The position numbers and the translations under genes were made by a program. Shown piece by piece: positions 50,301 to 59,208 of a DNA stretch of 64,000 nt. The stretch comes from Impatiens glandulifera (taxonomy: Eukaryota > Streptophyta > Magnoliopsida > Ericales > Balsaminaceae), in contig NC_061868.1 in NCBI RefSeq assembly GCF_907164915.1, positions 20,827,819 to 20,891,818 of the forward strand, read 5' to 3'. How positions within the stretch are numbered: the first letter of the stretch is position 1; each line of letters begins with the position of its first letter. The notes below the pieces were generated by a model that did no database searches, was not told the origin of the DNA, and saw only the letters and a program-made list of their open reading frames with translations.

Positions 50301-52278
50301 GAAGGTGGATATGTGATGTCAGGACCGACATTTAAAGAGATAGGACCGGCATTAGAAGAGCTAGGACTGACATTAGAAGAGCTAGGACTGGCATTAGAAG
50401 ATCTAGGACCAGGATTTGAAGAGCTATGACCGGCGTTTGAAGAGCAGGACCGGCATTTGAAGAGCTAGGACCGGCATTTGAAGAGATATGACCAATGTCA
50501 TGAGTAGTTTTAGTGTGTCCAGGACCGGCGTGTTCAGGATCAATGACTTGAATATTCATGTTATCCACCCTTGTTAGACCCAACTTTTTTGCAACCAAAT
50601 TATCTTTTTCAGACCCAGCCAAGCGAAAACCGTTGGCTAACCCCATATTAGACCCGGCCAAGTGAAAACCGTTGGCTAACCCCTCATTAGACTCGGCCAA
50701 GCGAAAACCGTTGGCTAATTCTTCCAGTTTCATACATTCTTCACCTCTTATACTCTGACTTATATTCTGACCCAACTTATTTGTACCTTCCATGAGATCC
50801 ATACCCAGACCCAGATTGTCATTCATGATGTCATCAATCAACGAATCAATATAAATTCCAGCTAAGCTTTCACCATTGGCTATACCAATCAAGTTCAGTT
50901 CATCATCCTTTAGATCTGTATTATTAGGCTTTTCTAATTGAGCTGAATTTATTTCCATGAATAGCTCTAACTCAGATCCAATTTCTTCAGTATTTCCAGA
51001 TTCTGTTAGACTATGTCCTTTAACAGTTTCAGCTAGATGTGCATGCTGTTTAGAAGATCCTTCAATTTTAGCCTCAGTTTCAGAATCCTGGGCGCAGTTA
51101 GTGTCTTCTGTCCAACCTTTTTCAAGCCTAGTACATAGTCTGGATATCTGACTTTACATTTGATCCTTAGCAGGACAGGTAGACTTAGCATTTTGATCAT
51201 TAATGGAACCCGAGACTTTTAGATTTGCAAGATTTCTCATTGTAGAACAAGACTCTGAAATTATATCCTTCTTTGGACCTAATGGGCTCTGAGCAGCTGA
51301 TATCTCCAACCCTGTAGAGGCAATTTCAAAATGATCTATTTTACCCAATTTAGCATCCTCTCTAGCAGGACCGGTAAAATTTGTTTTCTGATCTTTCTCT
51401 GCACCTGAATTACCCAAACTGTCATGTTTTCCTGCTTCTGAAACTGACCCCGACCTTGTAATATTCTTTGAACCTATTAATTCTCGATCAACAGTCTTAT
51501 TCAGCTCTGTCATACTTACCTCAATAGGAACACCAATACCAACTTCAGTAGGATCATTCAAAACAGACATAAATCTCAGCATAATGTTTTCACCTGATTC
51601 AGAAACAGACCCCAATTTTGAGCTTTCAATAGGACCCAATAAACCTGTACAATTTATGTCATTTTCCTGCATTACCTTAGAGCCTTTTTGACAGATTATC
51701 TCCAACATTGGGACCGAATTTTCAATACAAGCGACCCGATTGTCATCAATTTCAACAAGACAAGATTTCAAATCCAATTTTCCAACAGAATGACCGGTCA
51801 TGTCTAGGGTACCAACCAGCGACTCTAACGGTCCATTCTGTGCAGCAAGTCCAGTAACAACAGAATTTTATGGAATTAAAGTCCTATCATTTCTATATGC
51901 AGTACTGTCTTTTCCTATCAATTCAATCCTATCATTTCTATTATGAACATGCATATTGTTACAGTATGAATCCCCAATAAAACTATTCTCATGTAATTCA
52001 TCAACATGTGGAAAAGAACTCATACCCGATGCTGTATTTGACATAGAATCAATAGGCGTATCTTCTCCGTTGTTTAGGACTTCATCCATGATTTCCGGCT
52101 TCTGCTTCCTGGGATTGTTAAGAGACCTGCGAGTTCGTCTATCAGACCTAGCCTTGCTGCTTGTCGACGGCCCCTTCAGCACCTTCTTAGGATCATCAGG
52201 GGGGACTTGAAGGACGCCCCTTGCCCGAGTAACTACACTGGACGGGCGCGTACCAGTCATTGGAAAGATCAAGCGCAA
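47331..52278 (-). pseudogene. LINE ORF1, unusually long, DUF4283-like plus CCHC
   Basis: Reading from 52278, one mostly shared frame continues to 47331, about 1650 codons, with stops and two frame changes (between 50958 and 49592). The N-terminal 900 residues are low-complexity, acidic and Ser-rich, with repeats of ANGFRLAGSN (three times) and SSNAGP-type heptads. A DUF4283-like RNA-binding region follows (49592-48894: EFVIVGHFMGNMKAPFAEV, YFLSFRNGSEIKSIIV). Next are MNLKNVPPHMCNPMGLAYI and a CCHC-like knuckle, KPNRCIWCSTFTHATNKC, near 48650. The C-terminal region is Gly/Pro/Asp-rich. A TAG separates 49592-48894 from 48893. It would coat LINE RNA. The length is well above what I know for plant L1 ORF1, so part of the N-terminal region could be an upstream acquisition. 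Confidence 0.8.
50330..50515. repeat. 21-bp coding tandem repeat in LINE ORF1
   Basis: About eight units related to AGGACCGGCATTTGAAGAGCT on the plus strand, coding SSNAGP-type heptads on the minus strand. One unit near 50443 is two bases shorter (GAGCAGGACC against GAGCTAGGACC), which causes the frame change there. Confidence 0.85.
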
Positions 52279-53096
52279 ACTGCCTAATCTTCAAAGGAGC
52301 CACAGAGGTTGGAATTCTGCAGCAAAGGGTGGGCGCAAACAACACGATTGGAAACCAATCGCACCGAAATAGGGGCTTGAAAATAATTGCTCAAACAAGA
52401 AAGGGTTTAAGCAATTTTGGAACGGTCTGTAGCTACGAAAGCTTCCTCCAGACCGAACACTTGATTTAAATGGCGATAAAGAAGTTCAATGGAGACCTAC
52501 CCGCGCCTCGCGGTGTGGTTTTATGTCCCGATTGAGGTCCGAACTAACCTGTAAACGAAAAGTGAGAAGAGGAGGGCGACCGACGCCGATTCGACGTCAA
52601 GTCTCTGCAGAAGGGGGTTTGACGAAATGCTCCGGTCAACGGTAAGAGAAGATGACCGCGACCGTTCTTTGCACAACAGAACATGTTCCATAGGGCGCAC
52701 GACAACCGATCGAAGGTGCTGGAGGATGTCGGCCGACTTCCGATGTAGAAGCACGGTCGCGGCGAGAATCCGTGTCGTTTGTGTTGTTCGTGCCGATCGT
52801 GCCGAATGTGCCCATCGTGCCGATTGTTCCGATTGTGCCGATTGTGCCGATCGTGCCGAAAACGACCTAAATATCCGATCTAGAAACTATAATCGTGATT
52901 TCTCCCGATTCCTCCGTTCAAATTGAAATTCCTACGGTCAGAATGTAGGGGGGAAAGAGACGCACCTGCTGGAGAAATTTGAGATCATTCCGACGTCAAA
53001 AGCTCCGGCGGCGTTGATGTGCCGGTCGTGCCCGATGTGAGAAAAAAATCTCCAGAGAAAATTTCTCTCTCTAAGTGCGTTTTTTCGAATGTTTTC
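52279..53096 (-). other. LINE 5' UTR with 9-bp repeat
   Basis: GC-richer than the surroundings. At 52771-52860 it has roughly ten units of GTGCCGATC/T. No ORF on the LINE strand was recognised. It probably contains the internal LINE promoter, though no clear element can be named. Confidence 0.6.
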
Positions 53097-53109
53097 GAAT
53101 TTCAGCATT

Positions 53110-53199
53110 AAATACTATAAGGAACCCCACCTTATCAATTCACCATATCTTCAAATCAAAATTTCTTAAACTCTGTCTCTCTTGGCAAAGTCTGAAAGC
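53110..53199 (+). promoter_or_regulatory. Leader and TATA-like box of Q extra ORF b
   Basis: ACTATAAGGAACCCC (TATAAGG at 53116-53122) lies 84 bases before the ATG at 53200. The LINE inserted immediately upstream, so any further regulatory DNA is now 9.6 kb away at 43526. Confidence 0.4.
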
Positions 53200-53901
53200 A
53201 TGTCGAGCCGAACACTAAGGAACAATTTGAGCATTGATTTCGACTCATGCCTTGAATATGATGATCTGGAAACAAAGGAACTCATGTTTGAATCACTAAT
53301 CGACACCGGTCTTCGAGATTTTCTCAAAGAATCCGGGCCTATGCTCATTCCAGAAGTACTGGAATTCTTCGACAATGCATATATAAGTGACGATGACATT
53401 GTCTCCACGGTGAGAAGGCACACCATCTCTTTGAGTGAATCCGAATTTGCTCAAATGTTCAATCTACCCACTGAAGGGTTTTCCGACTTCCCATCCCGGG
53501 TGGGTAGGACGACAACTGACTACTCGAAACTGTTCTCCGGAACCGAAGTGCCGGTGGAGAACCACGGTCTGAAAACCCGTCTTGCCCACCACATCCAACT
53601 CTTTTACGAGATTGTCAACCGATCCATCATTTGCCAATCTCCGAACCAGTACTACTCCAAGAGGGTATTCGACATGATGACCTACATTGTCAGCAACACC
53701 CCCATAAATTGGTCATCAGTCCTCTTCCAAAACCTGAGGACCATGATCGAGACAAAGAAAGGTCTCGGCTACGCTCCCCACATAATTCGGCTCATTCTTG
53801 AACACAGTTCAGATTTTGGACCGGGTACACCGGCGTACCTATCAAACGTTCTCAATGAGGATGGGGTGAAGGACAAGCTCTCTAGAATCGTTATTACATA
53901 A
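53200..53901 (+). CDS. Q extra ORF b (EFF..A/LPTEG domain protein), intact
   Basis: 233 residues from the ATG at 53200; an in-frame TTG further upstream is not needed. The shared domain is complete: SIDFDSCLEY, EVLEFFDNAYISDDDIVSTV, FAQMFNLPTEGFSDF, FYEIVNRSIICQSPNQYYS, FDMMTYIVSNTPINWSSVLF and MIETKKGLGYAPHIIRLILE. It is the only undamaged member of the five. It ends soon after the domain without a coiled coil, as ORF a does. Layout (hydrophilic, helix-rich, EFF plus LP.EG) is reminiscent of domains called putative plant transposon protein or plant mobile domain; this is memory, not a search result. Function unknown. Confidence 0.75.
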   Translation: MSSRTLRNNLSIDFDSCLEYDDLETKELMFESLIDTGLRDFLKESGPMLIPEVLEFFDNAYISDDDIVSTVRRHTISLSESEFAQMFNLPTEGFSDFPSRVGRTTTDYSKLFSGTEVPVENHGLKTRLAHHIQLFYEIVNRSIICQSPNQYYSKRVFDMMTYIVSNTPINWSSVLFQNLRTMIETKKGLGYAPHIIRLILEHSSDFGPGTPAYLSNVLNEDGVKDKLSRIVIT

Positions 53902-54214
53902 GTCATAATCATGTATCTTGTGTTTTTCAAACCGATCAATGTATCGGTTTCTATCATGTATCTTTTCTTTCAATGATTATCTGAATTTTAAGCTTAATAA
54001 CCGGGTCAAAAATCATAATATTAGAATATCTATATAATTAACCAACCGGTTAATAACGCTAACTAATTCAATGAAAAAAATCCGGTCAAAATTGAAAACT
54101 GCATCCTCATGGTTAAATAACCGACTCACTTAATAAACGGCTGCAAGAAAAACCTCTTCATCGCCGGTTAAATAACCGCAATCAAAAGCCCGCTCAAAAC
54201 CTTTGGAGGGAAAA
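53902..54214. other. ACCGG-rich spacer between extra ORFs b and c
   Basis: Non-coding. It contains AACCGGGTC, AACCAACCGGTTAATAACG, TCCGGTCAAAATTG, GCCGGTTAAATAACCG and others, the motif also found in the Q LTR array. Confidence 0.7.
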
Positions 54215-54306
54215 TTCCCGCCCATCACTTCCCGCCCATCACTTCCCGTCCATCACTTCCCGCCCATCACTTCCCGCTCAAAACCTTTGGAGGGAAACTT
54301 CCCGCC
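54215..54306. repeat. 14-bp tandem repeat with TTCCCGCC sites
   Basis: Four units of TTCCCGCCCATCAC (54215-54270) and two related TTCCCGC sites to 54306. TTCCCGCC is the core of the plant E2F binding consensus. The array ends about 50 bases before the ORF c TATA box. Part of a longer duplication (CTCAAAACCTTTGGAGGGAA occurs on both sides). Confidence 0.8.
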
Positions 54307-54353
54307 CAAACCTGACGTGACGGTTCGCGGCGGTTGGAATTCCAAACCACAAC

Positions 54354-54361
54354 TATAAATA
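54354..54361 (+). promoter_or_regulatory. TATA box of Q extra ORF c
   Basis: TATAAATA in CAACTATAAATAGGGTCC, 118 bases before the ATG at 54472. The best TATA match among the internal candidates. Confidence 0.6.
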
Positions 54362-54471
54362 GGGTCCTTAGCCATTTTCTTTCATTCTCACGTGAATCGG
54401 CTTTCTCTCTCTAGCTCTCAAACCTTTCAAACACTCTTAATCCTTCGATCCTTCGATTTATTCAAACTACA

Positions 54472-57129
54472 ATGGGTCGCGAATCTGTGCTGTTCAAACA
54501 CATCGTCCAAGTCGATTTCGAGGAAGTTCGGGCGAACGGTTTGGCGGAGGCAAAGCGGGTGCTAACCCAGATCTCCGAGTCCGGTCTCGAACAATTTATG
54601 GGCGGGCCGTTCGTCTTATATCAGGATGCGGTCAACGAATTCTTCCTAACCGCCTTCCTCACCGAGGGAACAATCATCGCAATCATATGCGGACAACGGC
54701 TCGAATTGACGGAGGAGTCGGTCGCTGAAATACTGCATCTGCCATCCGAAGGGAGCGACTTCTCGGTGGCCATAGATGAGGAAACCTTCCAGGCGGCTTG
54801 CCGGGATCTTTCGGACACAGAGGTCCATATCGCGGTATCCGGTAAGAAATCATCTCTTAAACCAGAATATAGACCGCTGTGCGATATCTTCACAAAATCG
54901 GTTCAAGCAAGAGGAGGCAACTTTGACAGCCTCACCCGGATAAAGATTGAAATGATTGTCGGTTTGGTCAACGACATCAAAATCAACTGGGCGAATGTGG
55001 TTTTCACAAACCTTTGTGAGATGGTGGATCTGACATCCATCCGGTCAAGGGCATACGCCATCCCACTTGGCAAGCTAATGCTTCACTTCAATATTAACAC
55101 CGGCCCTGGTGTTCTCCTCGCCCCCAGAAAAGTCATCAAATCACATTAATTCATTAAACCGGAGGACAGACAAGGCAAAAGGAAGGCCTCCGGTTCTACA
55201 AGCGGGCGAAAGAAGAAAGGAGCGAGTAAGAAAACAGTTTCGGTCAAAGAAAAATCCGGAAGTAATAGGGAGAAACAAACAACCGGATCGGCTAATCCGC
55301 GGTCCGACACACCCAACACTGAAAATTCGGCATCAAGCTCTGACCGAACCATTTCCCAACACCGGAGGAGATCAGTCCGGTAAGGGGAAATGACCAATAG
55401 TCAAAGAACAATCGGTCTGACAGGATGATGTTGATGCCGGCTCGGACAGACTTTGGGAGGAAGATGAATCCGCAGATGAACATACCCGGCAAATGGCCGA
55501 GGACCTCGTCAGAAGAATCATGGACGAGATTCATGAGCAGGCTCACGAGGCATCTGCAGGTATACTATCAATGGGCCCTGCACCGGCATCAAATATTCTA
55601 CAAAGACATGTTACCGGATCTCACTGTTAACTACAAATTCGAGAAGTTGGTTGAGATGGAGGAGGAGGTAGTCAGCCTCACAAAGGCTCAGAGCCTCATG
55701 ACCGCCCTAGGACGAAGTAGGATGGTCGAACCGCATGCTCGGTTACTAGGGCTCACCGAACATATCCGACGTCTCCAAGAAAAACATATTCCAGGAACAC
55801 CGGACTCTTCACTTGAGCTCTTGGTGTTAAACTTGCTAGCGGTCAAGGAAAAGGAACTGACCGAGGAAATGGCACAGCTTGAAGCGGAGCCCGAGCATCA
55901 GGAGACGTCGAACTTCTACAGATCCCCACCTGAGGATGATGGCGGTCAGAATCCAACTGATAATGAGCACTCCTCTCCTCCACCGGAACAGGACATCAAC
56001 ATGACCGAACCCAGGACGGGTACACCGCTCACAGACCAGCGAGTCTCTGCTCCAACCTGGGATTCAGTACCGGCCATAACGGAAGAAAGGCTAAAGGCCC
56101 TCATCGAGGAATATTTCAATGACGCCATTCGGCCGTGGCAAAAGAGGATCAAAGAAACCGCGGCTAAATCCATCGAGATGGCTGAGATGACAAATAAAGA
56201 TCTAAAAACTGCGGTCGACCGGATCACGTCCGTTGAAGAAAATTACGGCAATACAGATCAGTTGTACAGCGGTCATCTTGACAGAACCAAGGCTTTGGAG
56301 GAGACAACTCCGAAGCTGGTGACCGACCTCGCTTCTGTCAGCCAAAAGATCGCTATGATGGAACAACCTCAAGAAACAACCGATCAAAGGATGAAGAAGG
56401 TTGATGAGGACCTGGCTCGATCCGGTGCCCAAGCCGGCTCTACACTTGAGAGGGTGGTGACCCTTGAAGAAAAGAATGACAAGCTTGAAGCCGATCTAAA
56501 AGCGGTCACCGAACCAGGTTGCGGAGTTAATGGAGGCAAAGCTGGCTGCCGATAAGGCACTTGAGGAAGCAAATGCTCACGCGGCCCAGAAGATTCAAGA
56601 TGCCCTGGACGAGCAGGTCCGGACTCAGAAGGAAACAGTACTGGAAGATGCGACCCTGGCCGGTCATATACAAACAATCGAGAACAGTGCACCGGCCATC
56701 GCAATTCAACGAAATAAAGATGCTATTCGACTAATGGTTCAACAGGAAACTTATAATGAGTTCGCCAAGGCTCACAAAAAGTCCAAAGCTGTTGCTTACC
56801 CCTCCGTTCCGGTTACACGAAAGAGGAAGGCTGCTTCGAAGAGGGCGGAAATCACGACACTGTTGGACAGAGTCACTAATCCGGTTATTGATCCTTCATT
56901 CAACCCAGTTTTGCAAGACGATGAAGATTTCGAGGAAGAAGTCGAGCCACAGCTCAGAAGACAGCGGGGTTTCGATGCAGTTCCAATTAGATCATTCGCT
57001 CAACCGATCTCCCCCTTCACCGGCACTTCAGGCGGTCAAGGATCCTCCTCTAGGCCGGTTCCAGCGGTCAAGGGAAAAGCGACTACTAAACAGCTGGAAA
57101 AATTCCTGCCGCCCAGATCGAAGAAATAG
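54472..57129 (+). pseudogene. Q extra ORF c, long form with coiled coil, disabled
   Basis: Starts MGRESVLFKHIVQVDFEEVR. Residues 1-225 are the shared domain: AVNEFFLTAFLTEGTIIAII, VAEILHLPSEGSDFSV, YRPLCDIFTKSVQARGGNF, IVGLVNDIKINWANVVFTNL. A TAA at 55147 ends this frame; a Ser/Lys-rich stretch (TSGRKKKGASKKTVSV) continues past it in the same frame. Frames then change near 55400, 55570 and 56515. The 55425-57129 part reads as long helices (EMEEEVVSLTKAQSLMTALG, DLASVSQKIAMMEQ, KLAADKALEEANAHAAQKI) and a basic TRKRKAASKRAE cluster near 56816, then an acidic, Ser-rich end. About 880 residues before decay. Same overall layout as the M1 ORF, without the Gly/Arg tail. Confidence 0.82.
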
Positions 57130-57478
57130 GGGCTTTATTTATTTTGTTTACTTTTGTTTACTTAAGTTCTATATATATAAAGTATTTTTGCCTTAGTATA
57201 TTTCTTCTATATATTAAATACTTTTGGAAACTTGCATACTTTTGCATTTTTATAGAGTTTTGAATATTTTAAATAAAATAATCAAAAAGGGAGAAATTGT
57301 TAGATAAAATATAAAATTTTTCCAAAATGTTTCTCAAAATTTTACAAAAATTTTCGAAAAATTCTCCCAAGTCAGTTTCCAAAAATCGGCCAAATAAAAT
57401 CTTAAAAACAACCGGCCTACATTTGCACTTTTACAGAGTTTTGAATATTTTAAATAAAATAATCAAAAAGGGAGAAAT
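57130..57478. other. Q 3' non-coding region with doubled polypurine tract
   Basis: The block GAGTTTTGAATATTTTAAAT ending in AAAAAGGGAGAAATTGTTAG occurs twice, at about 57253-57306 and 57434-57486. Only the second is followed by the full LTR. Confidence 0.85.
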
Positions 57479-58453
57479 TGTTAGATAAAATTAGATCGGT
57501 TAAATAAAACATAACAAAAACAAACTTCTTGTGCAGGAAACGGTCAAGTTACTCAACCGGTTCAGTCACTCAACCGGCCAAGTTACTCGATCGGCCAAGT
57601 TACTCAATCGGTTAAGCAATCCAACCGAACAAGAAGATAAGACCGGTCAAAACAGAAGGCCAAAAGCATTGAACATTCGGTCAATCAGAAGCTATGGAAA
57701 AACCGGAAGTCATCCGGTTAACATAAACAACCGACTAGTACAAATAGATACTTCAAGAATCTATTGAGGATAATACCGAAGGAACAAACTTTAGTATTGC
57801 CATATTCATACAAGCCTGAGGACAGTCTGAAGGCTGCAGAAGATCGTCCGACAAGATCTTTCCACTCCAGGATAAATCAGAGATGAAATCTTCCAGGTAC
57901 AGGCAACTGTCCAACCGACAATTGCCATATTGAGTAAAAGACAAACCTAGTCGGTTTGACCTATACACTGGAAGTCTAGACCGCCAGGTCTAAATCACTG
58001 AACCTCTACTCAACCAATCAAACTCAAGTAAATGAAATGTGACCGTTGGCACATTTCACCTATAAAAGAAGGAGCTGAAGAGGAATAAATGCAGTTACCA
58101 AATTCAAAGAGATTTCAACAACCCAAGTTATCAATTCTACCAACTACAAGCTCTAAGATTCATTGCAAGTTCATTTCTCTACAATGTTTAGAGCTTAAAA
58201 GTTTATTTCAAGAGTGATTACAATTTAGGTTAAAATTGTACGAGTGTTATCGAGCAGTAAATAAGTCTCGATCGAATTGTGTTTGTGTATTCTTTAGTGA
58301 ATATCCTTCTCGAACTCGGTTCAAGGGTTTGTGACAGTTTGTGCAGTATTGAAACCCTAGTGTTAATCTCTAACCGGATTAACCACCAACCTTTGAGTGG
58401 GACGCAATAACCGGCCAGACCCCGGTTCCCCAGTCGCGACCTAGATCCTAACA
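57479..58453 (+). repeat. Q 3' LTR, with internal deletion
   Basis: 975 bases against 1275 in the 5' LTR. About 285 bases equivalent to roughly 36532-36795 are missing: CCTTCTCG joins directly to AACTCGGTTCAAGGG. The rest aligns end to end. Confidence 0.9.
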
Positions 58454-58458
58454 ATACC

Positions 58459-59208
58459 ACGTCTAATGGAGTTAGACCGCACCGTTTAACTTTGCATCCC
58501 ATTTGAGTATCACGCTTAATGGAGTTAGACTACAATGTTTAACCTTACATCACTTTAGACTAATCTGAAGGAGTTAGAAGCTAACCTCTAATTTCATGTC
58601 TGTTAGACTTGCACGTCTAACTACGTATCTGTTAGACTTGCACGTCTAACTACGTATCTGTTAGACTTGCACGTCTAACTACGTATCTATTAGACTTGTA
58701 CGTTTAACTACGTATCTGTTACACTTACACGTCTAACTACGTCTCTGTTAGACTTGCACGTTTAACTACGTATATGTTAGACTAGCACATCTAATTACGT
58801 ATCTGTTAGACTGACACGTCTAACTACATATATGTTAGACTGGCACATCTAACTATGTATTTGTTATACTGACACGTCTAATTATGTATATGTTAGACTG
58901 GCACATCTAACTAATTTATTAGACTGACACGTCTAACTACGTATTTGTTAGACTGACACGTCTAACTACGTCTGTATTAGACTTGCACGTCTAACTACGT
59001 ATCACGTCTAATTTGCATGTTGAGACCACATTTAATTAGCCAAATCTGATGCACCTGTATAGAAATAATTAGACAGCTTAACTTTATTTATATCTAAACA
59101 TCATCAAGGATTAATGGATTAATATTTAGCACTTTTCTGATAATAACTTTTTACTTAGTTTCCCAAACAATTTCTTCTAAGTTAATTAACTATTAATTTT
59201 TCCTAATA
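58459..59208 (-). repeat. M1 5' LTR, fragment 3 (right of Q)
   Basis: Continues the palindromic minisatellite (units with GTTAGACTTGCACGTCTAAC, 58600-59000) and ends TTTTTCCTAATA, matching 19645-19659. Then GAATA, the right copy of the M1 target duplication. Confidence 0.88.

Larger units (their letters stand above)
43540..53096 (-). mobile_element. Full-length L1-type LINE nested in Q
   Basis: A 13-bp target duplication (GAATTTCAGCATT) lies at 43527-43539 and 53097-53109. The 3' end on the minus strand has a short A tail (T run at about 43538-43546). Length 9.56 kb: 5' UTR (52279-53096), large ORF1 (47331-52278), ORF2 (43696-47334) and a short 3' UTR. The intact duplication and long 5' region indicate a full-length insertion. 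Stops and frameshifts in both ORFs make it inactive. Confidence 0.93.
35658..58453 (+). mobile_element. Q: SIRE-like Copia element with three extra ORF domains
   Basis: LTRs at 35658-36932 and 57479-58453 start TGTTAGATAAAATTAG and end GATCCTAACA. The target duplication is ATATC (35653-35657) against ATACC (58454-58458). The primer site ATTGATATTAGAGCAG follows the 5' LTR; a polypurine tract (AAAAAGGGAGAAAT) precedes the 3' LTR. Without the nested LINE it is about 13.2 kb. Order: gag, protease, integrase, reverse transcriptase, RNase H, then extra ORFs a, b and c. It carries few lesions in pol and is a relative of the element type that could have mobilised M1 and P, although its LTR sequence differs. 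Confidence 0.9.
17934..59208 (-). mobile_element. M1: outer LTR retrotransposon, pol-less, split by two insertions
   Basis: The left end TGATAGAATCGG and right end TTTTTCCTAATA are the reverse-complemented LTR termini. GAATA flanks both sides (17929-17933 and 59209-59213). Removing nested P and Q leaves about 9.8 kb: a 1726-bp 3' LTR, a 6.45-kb interior and a 5' LTR in three pieces totalling about 1668 bp. The interior codes, on the minus strand, a gag remnant and a large extra ORF. No protease, integrase, reverse transcriptase or RNase H is present, so it depended on a partner to move. The gag type (UBN2-like region plus CCHC knuckle) is SIRE/Maximus-like Copia. Confidence 0.88.

Noticed and set aside
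50332..50440. Leu/Val/Ile-rich C-terminal stretch of a LINE ORF1 segment
   Set aside because: Product of the 2-base slip in the 21-bp repeat; the original frame codes Ser/Asn/Gly/Pro heptads.
52627..52926. Plus-strand frame with Cys/Ala/Asp repeats
   Set aside because: Antisense reading of the 9-bp repeat in the LINE 5' UTR; no family resemblance.
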